Origin: Benincasa hispida
Lineage: Eukaryota > Streptophyta > Magnoliopsida > Cucurbitales > Cucurbitaceae
Assembly (NCBI RefSeq): GCF_009727055.1
Contig: NC_052349.1
Location: 35,907,982 to 35,971,981, forward strand
Length of the DNA stretch: 64,000 nt
Direction of reading: 5' to 3'
Below the pieces are notes generated by a model. The model saw only the letters and a list, made by a program, of their open reading frames with translations. It was not told the origin of the DNA and did no database searches. Below are positions 14,101 through 25,910 of the stretch, in pieces. The translations under genes were made by a program, and so were the position numbers. Positions within the stretch are counted from its first letter, which is position 1. Each line of letters begins with the position of its first letter.

Positions 14101-15244
14101 GAAAAAATAAATGAGATCTATTAAGAAATAAAATTTTCCCCTTCTTGCAAGGGTGACTCATTGAAGTAATTTGGCAAGCTCCTCATCAATCCTAACAACC
14201 AGATAAACGGGTGATTGTTAAATTTTTTAAATCAAAATTTGAAGAAGAATTTTAATCAGTTTATAAATCTTAAACTAATTAGATACTGATAATGTAAATA
14301 AAATATTAGTTCAAGCCTCTCAATACCTCCTCCACTATCTTAGTCGAAAACATCATATGGCCTAGTCGACCGTGGCATTTATTAAAATATCAAGAAAATT
14401 AATGTGTTTCCCACTGAGGGTATTAGAGTAATCATGCACAATGGCATTTTTGTAAATAAACTCATCTTCCAATTCCTAGGGCTCATTATGGATGGCTTTA
14501 CTCTTAGTTACCTGGTCGCAGCTGCATAACTCCAATAGAGATAAAAAAAAAAAATGCCAATAGAGAGGAAAAAAACCAAAATGAGAGATAGAGAAATTGT
14601 CGCCATAGATGAACCCGGTTGGAGTGGCTCTTCAATTGTGTCGTCGAAGTTCGTTAGTTACCTGGTCGCAGAAAGTGGCTGTTTTGGGATGTGTTCTGGC
14701 GTGGGTTGGTTGTTTGAGTGTGTGTTCCGGCGTGGGTAGTTTCATTTTACATAGGCATTTTCAGCATGTGGGTGGTTGTTCCGACGTGGGTAGTCTCAGT
14801 TTGCACAGGGGTTTTCAGTGTGTGGATTTCAATGGATGTTAGCCGGTCGTGAAGTCGATTCCATAAAAAAAAAGTACGCCGAGTTGAGATCGCCCCTTTA
14901 AAGCTTTCAGTGTATTTTGCATCTCCTAAGTTTGTAAGGTGACGGAAGTCGACAGTTTCGATCACAACTGAGATGTAGGAAACAACGCATCGATGTGAGA
15001 TTTAGGAGAAAACGAATTGATCTGTGGAGGTAAAATGGACATTTTCTTTAAAATTGAATGTAAACTAGGTAGTGAAAAATTCTCCCATTATACACTCATA
15101 TATTTATAGTTTTTTTTTTTAAAAATAATTTTCAAGATATATATAATATTTAATTTTATACACCAATATTTTTGTATCTTTTTACCATTATTTAAAAAAA
15201 ATTGATGGAATGATTTTTGGTTGATGAATAATTATATAAAGGAA
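11117..15244. other. Gene-free AT-rich region
   Basis: The first about 250 bases are GC-richer and probably belong to the leader and promoter of the PRKRIP1-like gene. The rest has no credible exon chain. A frame at 12865-13275 (-) shows no family resemblance. An imperfect direct repeat of GGCTCCAATGGTTTGAGG occurs at about 13031-13078. At 14500-14850 there are degenerate direct repeats: TTAGTTACCTGGTCGCAG at about 14505 and 14654, and a roughly 50-bp unit starting TTCCGRCGTGGGTAGT at about 14726 and 14778. Confidence 0.5.
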
Positions 15245-15364
15245 TCTTAGTGGATATTGTATCCAGTGCTAGGGTACATATTGGTGCGGTGTATGTCTCT
15301 AATCACGTCAGCGAGAGGAGGAACTTATGATCTCAGATGTGTGTGCCTCGTGACAGCTTCCTGG

Positions 15365-15770
15365 AGTTGTTTTGGGGGATTTTAATGTTATTCGTAGTAG
15401 TTCGAAAGATTTCAGAAGATTTTAGTGGTTGCCCTAGCTTGAGGGAGATGAAAGAGTTTAATGAGGTGTTATTGGAGGCGGATCTGATTGAGTTGGGTGT
15501 GACAGGTAACTGGTTTACCTGGACTAGGCCCTGTCTCTTATACACATCTAGATGTGTATAAGTGAGGTGTTATTGGAGGCGGATCTGGTTGAGTTGGGTG
15601 TGACAGGTAACTGACTAGTAAACTTCAGGGGAATGGTATCTTGCGCCGCTTGGATCAATGCTTGTCCAATGAGGCGTGGAAGGTAGCTTTTCCGTATTCG
15701 GAGGTTAGGGTTAGTCAGTGGGGGATTTCTGATCATAGCCCTCTTTTGGTTTCTACCGGGGAGACGAGGA
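15365..15770 (+). pseudogene. LINE endonuclease domain fragment
   Basis: The apurinic-type endonuclease of L1-like ORF2 nicks target DNA to prime reverse transcription. The motif GDFNV (about 15375-15395) and the catalytic-end motif SDHSPL (about 15733) are readable, separated by an ADLIELGVTGNWFTW stretch typical of the family. Several stops occur between them. The 53-base stretch starting TGAGGTGTTATTGGAGG is present twice, once on each side of the adapter at 15531-15562, so part of the frame damage is an assembly artefact. Confidence 0.8.
15531..15562. other. Nextera mate-pair junction adapter left in the assembly (32 of 38 bases)
   Basis: The sequence CTGTCTCTTATACACATCT is followed directly by its reverse complement AGATGTGTATAAG, cut six bases short. 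This is the Tn5 mosaic-end junction produced by Nextera mate-pair circularisation, not plant DNA. It is bracketed by two copies of the same 53-base LINE segment (about 15461-15513 and 15563-15613), as expected when a chimeric read is built into a contig. Confidence 0.97.
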
Positions 15771-16353
15771 GTAGACCGCCTCCTACGTTCCGTTATTTTT
15801 CTCATTGGGCGGAGGTAGAGGGTTTTCTTGATACTATTAGGTCAGTGTGGAGAAGGTATGAGGATGTGCCTCTTAGGGTTAGTTTTGTGCGAAATTTAAA
15901 GGCAGTGAAGCGGATTTTTCTTGCAACGTTTGGTAGGCGTATCTCTGTGTTAGCTAATGAGGTGCGGGCGGCTAGGCAGGTTATGAAGGCTGCTCAGGCT
16001 GCGGTAGAAAGGAATCCTGATTTAAAGTCGGTGTGTGCGGAGGTGGCTCAGGCCACTGAGGTGTTTTGGTCAATGGCGAGATTGGAGGAGGTGTTGCTCT
16101 AGAAGAAGGCCAGGGTTAGGTGGCTGGAGTTAGGTGATATAAACACAACTTTTTTTTATCGTTGTGTTCGTTCTCGTCGCAGCTGCAGTGGTTTATTTAT
16201 GGTCGTGGATGCTGGGGGGACTCGCCAACATGACAGGGTGGTAGGGGTGGCGGTAGAATTCTTTCGGGGTTGCTTAGGGCTCAACATGTGGGGTATAGGG
16301 ATCTTACTGCCTGAATTGGGGTTATTGTACAGTTCAGCTGGCCCGAGGAGGGG

Positions 16354-17359
16354 ATGGAGGCACTTGGTCGGCCAGTGAGTCGGGAAGAGATTCAGAAGGT
16401 TTTATTCTCGATGAAGTCTGGGAAGGCTCTTGGGCCAGATGGGTTTTCGATGGATTTTTACAGAGCTGCTTGGAGTGTGGTTGGAGATGATTTTTGTGAC
16501 GCTGTGCTGAATTTTTTTAAAACATGTTACCTGCCTGGTAGAGTTAATTCTACTGCTATTACTCTCATCCCTAAGAGGTAGGGAGCTAAACCTATAGAAG
16601 AGTTTCGTCCTATTTCATGTTGCAATGTTGTGTATAAGTGTATCTCGAGGATCTTAGCTGAGAGATTGCGGTTGTGGTTGTCTGATTTCATTAGTGGTAA
16701 TCAATCTGCATTTGTTCCGGGTAGGTCAATTTTCGACAACATTTTATTGTGTCAGGAGCTCGTAGGGATCTATAAGGAGGGCAGAGGGAAGTCGCGTTGT
16801 GTGTTAAAGGTAGACCTTCAGAAGGCTTACGATTCGGTGAATTGGGATTTTCTGTTTGGTGTGTTGTTGGCTATAGGTACACCCCTTCAGTTTATTAGTT
16901 GGGTGAAGGCTTGTATTACTTCGCCTAAGTTCTCTGTGATGATTAATGGTTCCCTTGAAGGGTTTTTTCCTGGTAGGAAGGGGTTGAGGCAAGGGGATCC
17001 GTTGTCTCCTTTTTTTGTTTGTGATGGTGATGAAGGTCTTGTCTAAGTTGTTGAATAAATCTCTTGTGTGGTTTAGGTTCCATGATCGGTATGAGCGCTT
17101 GGGCCTAACTCATTTGGTTTTTGCAGACGATTTGATGATTTTTTGTGCAGCTAAGAGAGATTCTTTGGAGTTTGTGAGGCAAGTATTGACAGAGTTTGTA
17201 GAGCTGTTTGGGTTAGTTGCAAATGTTTGGAAGAGTTCCATGTTTGTTGCGGGTGTGGAGTCTGGGGAGGCGAAGGAACTAGCTACATATATGAGTGTCT
17301 TTCTTGGTTTGTTGCTTGTTAGGTATCTGGGTTTACCTTTATTGGCGGGTCCGGGTTGA
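16354..17359 (+). pseudogene. LINE reverse transcriptase domain, frameshifted
   Basis: This is the RT core of an L1-type ORF2. Visible motifs in order are KSGKALGPDGFS (about 16410-16445), ITLIPKR followed by an in-frame stop TAG at 16579, FRPISCCNVVYK (about 16605), a KVDLQKAYDSVNW catalytic block (about 16808) carrying the first Asp, GLRQGDPLSP (about 16983), and the active-site FADDL (about 17122). The frame changes between GDPLSP and FADD (around 17010-17040). Both catalytic aspartates of FADD are intact, but the protein cannot be made as one chain. Confidence 0.88.
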
Positions 17360-18579
17360 GCGTGTGGATTGTGCGCCTTTGATACAGAGGATTACAACTC
17401 GTATTAGAAGCCTGGCAGCGAGGTCCTTCTGCCTTTGCTGGGAGGTTGCAGCTTTGTTAGGTCTTTTATAGTCCTTTAGGTTTTTTTTGTAGCATTATTC
17501 TTGTTTGCCTGCGTATGTATACTCATGAGGTTTGATTGTTCTATTACGTAGTTATTATGGAAGGGTAGTTATGGTGAATCGAGGGTGTGCACGGGCGGCA
17601 TGGGATGAGGTTGTGCTTGGCCGTTGGTAGGGGGGTTGGGTGTGAAACACGTGGCCTCTTGGAACCAAGTTGCTATTATGAAGCGCTGCTCTGGCTTTTC
17701 TTAATTAAATCGGGGTCCACTTTGGGTGGCATGGGTGGAGGCGTATATTTTGCGTGGGCGGTCGTTTGTGGGCTGTTCGAAGTGAGGTTGGGCAGGTCTA
17801 GGTGCTTGAGGGCTATCTTACAAAGTTAGAGATAGATCAAGCATTTGGTTGTGTTGATGATTGGCGAATGGACGTGTTTGTTTTGTTTGTGGGATCCTGG
17901 CTGCCGGGGGCCACGATTTGGATTCATTACGGCGTCTACGGTAGTTTCATGATGCAAAGTAGTTTGGAAGCACAGTTTCTTCGGAGTTCTTGGAGGTGAA
18001 GAGGTTTACGCAAGTGGCGCTAACAGTGTCTTAGGAGCTGCTTGAGATCTGGGGTTCTTATCCAGGTAGTGAGGATTAGCGTGAGGGCAGAGGAATTATT
18101 CGGGTTTGGGTGCCGGATGCTAGTGGTCGATTTCCTATCGCTAGTGCTTGGGAGAGTATACGTCCTCGTAGTCCTAGAATGTCTTGGACTGGTATTTTAT
18201 GGGCCGAGGGTGGCATTCCACATCATTCCTTCTGTGCGTGTTTAGCAGTGAGGGACAGGTTGGGTATGCGGGATTGGTTGACGATTTAAGGTGTGTTGTT
18301 AGAGGGGGTGTCTTTTGTGTGGGGGAGGTGTGGAATCGTGGGATCATTTATTTTTTGAGTGTGGGTTTGGGAGAGAGGTGTGGTCTAGTGTGTTACGTCA
18401 GTTAGGTTCGACGCATCGGGTGACTGGTTGGGATGTAGAGTTAAGTTAGTTGTGCCAAGTGGGGTCGGGTAAGGGGGTGCGTAGTAAGTTGTTTCGTGTT
18501 TTCTGGTGTGCGTCCATATACTACATCTGGCAGGAGCGTAATCAGCGGCTAAGTTAGTCTCACAAGGAAGCCATAAGCT

Positions 18580-19700
18580 TTAGCTAAACATGTTTTTCAT
18601 TTCCACAAGGTTAATGTCAATAGGAAGGGTTTATCAACCCTAGGAGGAACGCTCAAAGGCTGTGAGTGACAGTTGATATTTTTTCAAATGTTTAACACGT
18701 GCTTATTGAAAGGTTTAGACTCATGCTTGTCTATATGAATGATTAAAATATTTTCCAGGCATACTATAAGCCATTAACGCATGCTAGTTTTTAAAGAAGT
18801 TTATGCGCATGACTTAAGTATTTCATTACTTACCATTCCAAGGAGCATGCGTTAGAAGTGATGTTTATTAGCAAATATGTTAAAGCATATAATTTATGAT
18901 GTTATGCTTTCAAAGTATGAGTTTTATGATGAATGTTAGAACCCGATATTGAAGGACAATGAGAAGGTATCTGGGCAATAGTACCTAAAGTATGACGGTA
19001 CTTAGTATTAAACACATGCACGTAGGTAAAGTCAATATTGGTTGTGTTGAGAGAACTCCACACCAACTAAGGTTTAACGCTGAGGGATTGAGCAAAAGGG
19101 TTCTCTCTTAACTTAAAGAATATGTAAATCTATGTTTTAAGCTATGCTATGATAAAATTTTTATTCATGAGTTTGCTTGCCAGTTTTCAGTTTTAAAGCA
19201 TGTTGTTTATATTTTATTAGTCACTTACTGGGCTAGTAGTTCACTTGTTTAAATGTTTTTATTCTCCCAGGTAGTGGTCATCTCCCCAGAGAATAACTGC
19301 ACTACTACTCTGCCACTTAAGGATTAAGTTGAAAGAGGAAGTATAGGTGTCTATTATGTAATTATCTATACACATATGATGCATATTAGGGACTAGTTTT
19401 GAGTGTGGCCACTGAACCTTATTTCTGTTTATATGTTTTAAATTTGCTATTTATGGAACTCTGAGGTTGCTATAAATGTTTTACGTTCTGCTAGTTCTTA
19501 AATGTTAAAGATGTTATTCGAAGGTTTCTTAAACAGGTTAAAAGGGTTAGCTAGGCGGTAACTGCCACAAAAGGGTTGGTAACTGTTGTCGGCACACTCC
19601 CTTCTAGATTAAGTGGCTAATTTGAAAGTGGATGTGCACATCATTTGCTAGTATTGCATTTATATTTGATTTTCATGTTGAATATTTAAAACTATTAAAC
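18580..19700. repeat. Probable LTR-type retrotransposon fragment, family unclear
   Basis: The region has no coding potential but carries the texture of a gypsy-type LTR: ACTTACTGGGCTAGTAGTTCAC (shortened here as TTACTGGGCTAG near 19217), a GGTAGTGGTC block near 19270, and GGATTGAGCAAAAGGG near 19084. On the opposite strand the solo LTR at 54565-57133 has counterparts (near 55010, 54960 and 55225). The similarity is weak and judged by eye; no ends or duplications were found. Confidence 0.4.
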
Positions 19701-21608
19701 TTATCGGAAGCAAGTGTTTTTAGAAGAATTCGACATGCTGAAGATATAAACAAATTATAATTAGTAAATAGCTTTATAAATCCAAACAAATTTTAGCAAA
19801 AGTAATAATGTACCCAAATTTCATTATTTATTTGCAACGATACTTTAGTGAGTCAAAATAGATATTACCGAGGGACAGTCAAATACTTCTTCACTGAAGC
19901 AAGACATTCCTAACTAAATACTAACTCCAAGATAACACTTTATTCCTATAGTTATTTAGTTACCATTTTTTGTCAAGAATTTACTAACACTTAGTAACTC
20001 TTGTAAGTGTAACCCTCCAATTTAAGACCTTAGAGGTCGACCCCAACAATGCTACCAAATTGGAAAGTCAAAGTTGGGAATTGACCTAAGAGACCCTATC
20101 CATTTCTAGAGCTTGAGTTGTTATGACTCCTATGTTACAACCCTCCGAGGGAATAGTTGCTAAAACAACCTAAAACGACAGTAAGTGCAACATAGGAATC
20201 TCATGGTCCAACCTAATGGAGGAGATGGTAGGATATATTGACACACTTCCTTCTCCCATTACTATAAACAACTTCCCCTATTCATCTTGCTATTGACCCA
20301 TGAAAACACTTTCTGAATGGAGGTCACACCTAAAGTGACTCGAAGCCGAGTATAAATCTCACGGTGTGAACTCTTAGGGACGTGAGAGCTAAAAACAATA
20401 TATTTTATATATTATTAACTTCCACTAAAGTGTTCTATTTGTTTTGGGTAAATCCTTACTTAAGTATATTCCAACTAATAAATACAACCTAAATCTAGGT
20501 GTTTATCCAAGTATAACGTTTATATTTTGATTTAACCTACGGTGTCTAAGTGACAAACCAATTTATTACCTCACATCGCTCACACATGCTCATAAAACTG
20601 GGTTAACAACGCTCAAGAACTGGCTAAAATTCTCAGGTAGCAGGTATTCTATAAACCGTCAACTTAAATATCTTCGGCCTTAGATAGGATTTAGCCCGGG
20701 TGAGTTTGTAACCAAATGTTTATAAGATAACGAATTATTTTAACTATTAAAACAAGTTGTTATTTGTTAACCCTAGGTGGCATGTATTTATGATTGTTAT
20801 AGATTTCAAATGTCTAATTCATTTTATAACAATTTATAAAACTATAGACATGCTAACAACCCATAACATACACCAAGCATTTCATAATTTAATATAACAA
20901 ATTATATTAAACACATGAAACTCTAAATTATGTGATTATATATTATAACTAATTATAACATACTTTCAATGCATGATACATGCTTCTTATGGTGGGCTTT
21001 TAAATCTACATGGCATATATTATGTTCATTCAAGATTTATTTAATTATAACATATATTTAATATATAATAATTAAACACGCATTGATATGGACCAGTTTT
21101 GGCATCCTAATCAAGCAAAAACCTAAATTATTACAAGAAAGATTGAAACAACTTTGAATCGCTTCTGGACCGTCTGAATCGACCTGAATCTACTCCAAAC
21201 CGCCTGAACCGAACCTTCAGAGCATCAAAATGTCTAAACCAGTCTAAAACAAGTTGAACCAGACCTCCATGATCTGAACTGATCGAATTGGCCCGCCTGA
21301 ACCACCTGAACAGCGTCGCGACGTTGCGAGACAGAAACACCATTTTCCAATTTCACCTGTTGAGCTTTCTTCCAATCTTCTTCGATTACAACCTAATTTC
21401 AAATCTATTACCTCTAACAAATTTACCGACTCTTAATCACCTATTAAGGCCCATAAACAAAAAGCCAATTACAACTTTTTCAATAGAATTAAAGAGTAAT
21501 CTAATGCCAAAACTGGAAAAAAAAAAATCCATATCAGCACCCGTTTCATACAACCTATGAAAAACACCCACCAAGCTAAAATTAATGTAAATTGAGTGCT
21601 TCATTCAT
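19701..21608 (-). repeat. Probable internal region of a non-autonomous copia-like element
   Basis: The stretch lies directly inside the primer-binding site at 21609-21621 and so should be the internal part of the minus-strand element whose LTR is at 21629-25905. I find no gag, protease, integrase or reverse transcriptase motifs in any frame, which fits a large non-autonomous derivative (LARD type) or a badly truncated element. A GAACCG/CTGAAC-rich segment is seen at about 21140-21330. The opposite LTR was not found, so the low-coordinate end is unknown. Confidence 0.4.
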
Positions 21609-21621
21609 GCTCTGATACCAA
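21609..21621 (-). promoter_or_regulatory. Primer-binding site (initiator tRNA-Met type)
   Basis: The plus strand reads TGCTCTGATACCA; on the minus strand this gives TGGTATCAGAGCA, complementary to the 3' end of initiator methionine tRNA, the usual primer of plant LTR retrotransposons. It sits seven bases from the LTR edge at 21629, fixing the element's orientation as minus. Confidence 0.8.
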
Positions 21622-22880
21622 ATGATAGTGTTGACATTCAACATGTGGAAGCAATTAGTATCTTAAGCACTTTAACTACATTAATTTTAGATCTAAAACA
21701 TGCAAGTCATAAAAATAGAAAATAGGGTTTTATGAGTACAACCTTGTTGCTCCAATCTTCAGCTAGAATCTTCTCACCAACAACTTGTAGAATACCACAA
21801 GTATCTTTCCTACTATCTTTTGGCCTTAGATTGGATTGTGGGATCCAAAATGAAAGTCAATTTGAGGGAGTTTTGGAGAATAAACAGTTTTGAGGTGTGT
21901 GTCTTTGAGAGATAACATTTCTCACTTAATTATTCATTTTGCATGAATGAATTATTGGAATTAGTATTTCTTTTATCTAATAAGTTCATGCAATTCAAAA
22001 TTACATGAAGATGACACCACAACATCACCAACAAGAAGTAGAATCAAGATGGAAGGCTTGGTTGGAAAATGTTAGATAAATCCACCAACCCTCAAAATCA
22101 TTTTAAATTTAAAATTCTCAAATTTCAAATTAAAATGATTTTTTTAATTTTGAATTCCTAAAAAACCAAATTCTTTAATTTTAAATAGAATTAATTTTAA
22201 TTAATTAAACACTTTAATTAATCAAAATAATTTAATATCAAATATTAAATTATTAAAGCACCAATTCCTAATATGAATCCTTATTCATATATAATATTTA
22301 AATCCGATTTAAATATTTTTAATTACTCCAATTTCGTTTAATTTGATAATTAAACGTTTAATTAAACCATATATAATTAATAATTCCCAAATTCGAATTT
22401 AAACATTTCAAATTCTTTCATCACACTATTCTAAGGTTTAGTCCGCTTGTGAGCTAATAGGGGACCTAATGAAGCTACAGATAATGCGCTCCAACTATCT
22501 AAGGCTAATTGGTTAAACTCTTTTAACCGAATTAACCAACATTCGTTAACTACCAGATCACTCCATTAAAGCCCAATAGCTGCACTCTCTTTGCTATAGA
22601 TATATTTATGTCCACTTGATTTAACCATGATCAGTAAGTCAATCCTTCACAGGAAGCTCGTATTAACAACTAGGTCAAAATTACCGTTTTATCCTTGTAA
22701 TACATCTTGCTTCTTAAGTCTCCCCTGATCCACTAATAAACAATTGGTTTATGGTCTTACCAATAAACCAAGTCCCTCTCAGTCATAGAGAGGGCGGGGC
22801 CTCTTGTTAAAGACTCCACAACCTATTTGCTAACCTTAAAATCGAATAGGAGTGAATTCCATCTTGCAAGACTATGTCCC

Positions 22881-24561
22881 TGATAATGGGCAGAAATACA
22901 CGTTATTACAGTGCTAAGTTATAAAACAATGTAGGTTTGCGATGATAAAAATATACAATATTGTGTCCAAAAGCATTAAGTTCACAATATTACGACCGTG
23001 CATCCATCGCATTAAAACAGTTAACTTATGTATTTTTGTACAGAATATGCGTTGACGCAAGGTGAAAAATGCGATCAACAGCTAAGCGCATTAAGAGATT
23101 GCGTTAACGCAAGGCTATGCTATCATTTACGCTTGCGAATATTTGCTCGAGAAGGTTGCGCATAGAGTTGGTGCAACTTTGGTGAGCGCATCTGGGTAAA
23201 AAGCATAATAAATCACGATGGGATAGAAAAGCTGATGACGGTTGATTCCGAATTAAGTTGACAAGCCGTTAACGAATTACTGTAACAAGTACACTCAACT
23301 TTTCGGTGACAAATATTCAACGCATCAGACAGAGAATTAATATCATCCCATCAGTGAAATCATAAGAGAGAAGAAGCCTTTCACCCCGAAGCTCTATAAA
23401 TACCAGAGGCCACTTTCAAAGAAGGAGTTCGACAGTTAAATAATTTTCTCCATAGTTAGAAGTAGCCTTGTTCTTAGTTTTTCTTTTACTTAGAAGGCGA
23501 AAGCAAGGGAAGTGAGATTTTACTGAGAGATCGTTCCAGTGAACTTGGAAGAGTGCCAGAAGCATCGAGATCAGAGAGAGGGCTAACTCCTGCAGAAGCA
23601 GGAACATCTTTTGAATAGAATAGAGTTAACAGTGTAAAAGCCTTGGGAAGCAAGAAATTGTTACCAGGCTCTCTACCCTTATCTTTCATTGTCATTTTGT
23701 ACTCAGAACTTATTTATAGAAATGGAATTTACATCCTTATATCTGTTCACTTTCTGTACATTATGCATGACTAGCTAAATTTGTCGAATAGGTTGAGAAG
23801 TACCTAGCTAGCATAACTAAGGATCTTCATTCTATGCGATTATCTTGTATTATGTATGCGTCATTCGTCCATTAGAGATACTCAGGAGGGTAGTCTAAGG
23901 ATAGAATCTAGGCTTCAAAAAGCCAGGTTAGAATCTAGGCTCTGGAGAGTCAGATTAAAAATGCATAATCAAGAGATAGGAGCTTAGGAATAAGCGTTGT
24001 TTGCTATTAATGCATCGCATGCATCCTAGAGATAGGCTATGATTGTATACGGTCACCTTGTCCTTGTGTGCATCTTGCATTATTGTATAGGCAAGAAGAA
24101 GAGACTTAGGAATAAGCTCTATAGATATTCTTGCATTCATTGCATGCGTCCTAGAATTAGGAGCTACCGCATTTGCATTGGAAAATGAATTGTTGTCGCA
24201 TGAGTGTAGCATGATCGCATAGTTTGAATGCATTCTCGGGAAATGCTAGCTAAAGACATTCTCAACCCGTTCCTCCACATACTTAGTGTATCTATCGCAT
24301 AATCAATCTTTTCTCAAATCCACCGCATACTTTTTATACTTTAAACAACAACCAACCAAACCATTAATTTATTTGTTACCGCAAAGTTATCTTAAGAATT
24401 ATCACCGCATATCATTTTCCTTAGTCCCTGAGTTCGACCCTGGACTTACTAGGAAACTCAGTAGGATTTATACTTGAGTTCTGCTGAGAAAACTTGTTGC
24501 ACAATGCACTTTCCATCACCGCAATTCCTTTCATTAATTCACCACATAAAATAACACATCA
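22881..24561 (+). mobile_element. Solo LTR with GTCCC target duplication
   Basis: The segment begins TGATAATGGGCAG and ends AACACATCA. The five bases GTCCC occur immediately on both sides (22876-22880 and 24562-24566), and the sequence outside rejoins the host copia-like LTR. A TATA box (CTATAAATA, about 23394) on the plus strand is preceded by 500 bases rich in GCG-type words and followed by a leader-like stretch, as in a long LTR. No internal region or primer site is attached, so unequal recombination probably left a solo LTR. The superfamily cannot be assigned; gypsy-type is likely from its length of 1681 bases. Confidence 0.85.
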
Positions 24562-24912
24562 GTCCCCAGCTATCTACCCAGTCTTACCCTTAAAATGGGA
24601 GGCTTATTAAGTGACGATGTTGGGACACTCTCACCCATGCAAATTAAAGGATAATCTCGAATAAATAGAAGTTTATAGTTAGCTTAGGATTGAGATCGAG
24701 CTACCTTAAGTTATCGAGTTGAAATAGCCAGTTTTAACAGTAAACGGGGTTATAAAGAAAAGTGACTATTTCATAATTCGGTCTTATACAAACATCATTT
24801 GCATAGGATTCCCCCATTCGTATGTCTCCACATGAACAATTTCGGGATCACATCGTTTATATCAAATACAAGCGGGCCACATCCATAGTGTCCTAAGGAT
24901 AAGGTACCCAAC

Positions 24913-25642
24913 TAGGGATGGCAACGGGACCGGGTCGGGGCGGGATGCACTCCCCATCCCCATCCTCGTGGGAATTTTTAATAATCATCCTTGCCCCATT
25001 TCTCGTTTTGGGGGGTCGGGGTCAGGGTTGAAAAATCCTCGTTCGAGGATTTGTTTAAATTAACAATTAAAAAATATTTTAATATTTTTATTATAAATTA
25101 ATAAGAATTAAATTTATTATATTAGAAAATTATAATTAAAAAANNNNNNNNNNNNNNNNNGGGTCAAAGAATCCCCATTCAAGGATTTGAGTCCCCGCGG
25201 GGAAAAATCTTCGCTTTTTATTTTATTACTTTATTATTTTTATTATTTAAAATTAACTAAATTTAGTATTTACATTGAAATTGTAGATTTTATATAAGAA
25301 ATTAGTATTATTGTCACATACATTTGTTTAAATTAACAATTAAAAAATATTTTAATATTTTTATTATAAATTAATAAGAATTAAATTTATTATATTAGAA
25401 AATTATAATTAAAAAAAGACTGAAACAATAGCTTTTCAGCAATTGTTTTAGTAGTTTATATATGTGTGTGTGTGTATATATATATATATATTTAAAAAAA
25501 TCGGGGCGAGGGCGGGGATTCCCTCCCTGTCCTCGACCGAGGTCCCGATTTAAAGCCCCAGTTTGACCCCCTGTACTCGGTCAAACTGGAGATTTCTCGT
25601 CTCGATCTGGATGGGGATCCGCGAAAATTTTTGTCATCCCTA
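24913..25642. mobile_element. Non-autonomous hAT element with 8-bp duplication TACCCAAC
   Basis: The ends are TAGGGATGGCAA and TTGTCATCCCTA, 12-base inverted repeats with one mismatch, and TACCCAAC is repeated at 24905-24912 and 25643-25650. An 8-bp duplication is diagnostic of the hAT superfamily. The subterminal regions are strikingly GC-rich (CGGGTCGGGGCGGG; GGGGCGAGGGCGGGG) around an AT-rich core with no coding potential. An N gap (25144-25160) lies inside. A 95-base AT-rich block occurs identically at 25049-25143 and 25322-25416, so the core length is not reliable. Confidence 0.9.
25144..25160. other. Assembly gap (17 N)
   Basis: A run of 17 N lies inside the hAT element. The block ending at the gap (25049-25143) recurs downstream at 25322-25416, suggesting that one copy was placed twice or that the gap spans a duplication. 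Confidence 0.99.
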
Positions 25643-25910
25643 TACCCAACCCTATCCTTATACTTATAGATCATTTTTGGCTATATACTCAAACCTGATT
25701 CTTTTTTATGTCTCTACATAGTTCAAGTATTCATGCTATAGTCAACGATTTGTTAGTTTATTAGATTTAGACTTTAACAAGTGCAATTCACATATTTAAT
25801 AACAACTTTATTGAATAAACCTCAATAACATCTTTGGTATAATGGGATAACTTGATTTTGAAAAATGTCAAGTTATATGTTTCTTGTTTAATTTTCATGT
25901 CAACAAACAT

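Larger units (their letters stand above)
15245..18560 (+). mobile_element. Decayed L1-type LINE, ORF2 region (endonuclease, reverse transcriptase, zinc finger end)
   Basis: The region is clearly GC-richer than its surroundings and encodes, in pieces on the plus strand, the order expected for a plant L1-like non-LTR retrotransposon ORF2. An endonuclease piece begins near 15365 (VVLGDFNVIRSS) and ends near 15755 with the GISDHSPLL motif. A reverse transcriptase covers about 16360-17360. The 3' part (about 17800-18450) matches the weakly conserved C-terminal region. Stops and frameshifts break every domain, and no intact start or poly-A tail was identified, so it is dead and truncated. A sequencing adapter at 15531-15562 interrupts the endonuclease part. 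Confidence 0.85.
21629..25905 (-). mobile_element. Copia-like 5' LTR, interrupted by two younger insertions
   Basis: The LTR starts TGTTGACAT and ends ATGTCAACA, a perfect 9-base inverted terminal pair, and lies beside a primer-binding site. After removing the solo LTR (22881-24561) and the hAT element (24913-25642) with one copy of each duplication, the LTR is about 1.85 kb. Its inner words (GTTTGTATAAGACC, GGAATTCACTCC-type blocks on the minus strand) recur in the plus-strand LTR at 34470-43830, so both belong to one diverged family. No partner LTR is visible in the window. Confidence 0.75.
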
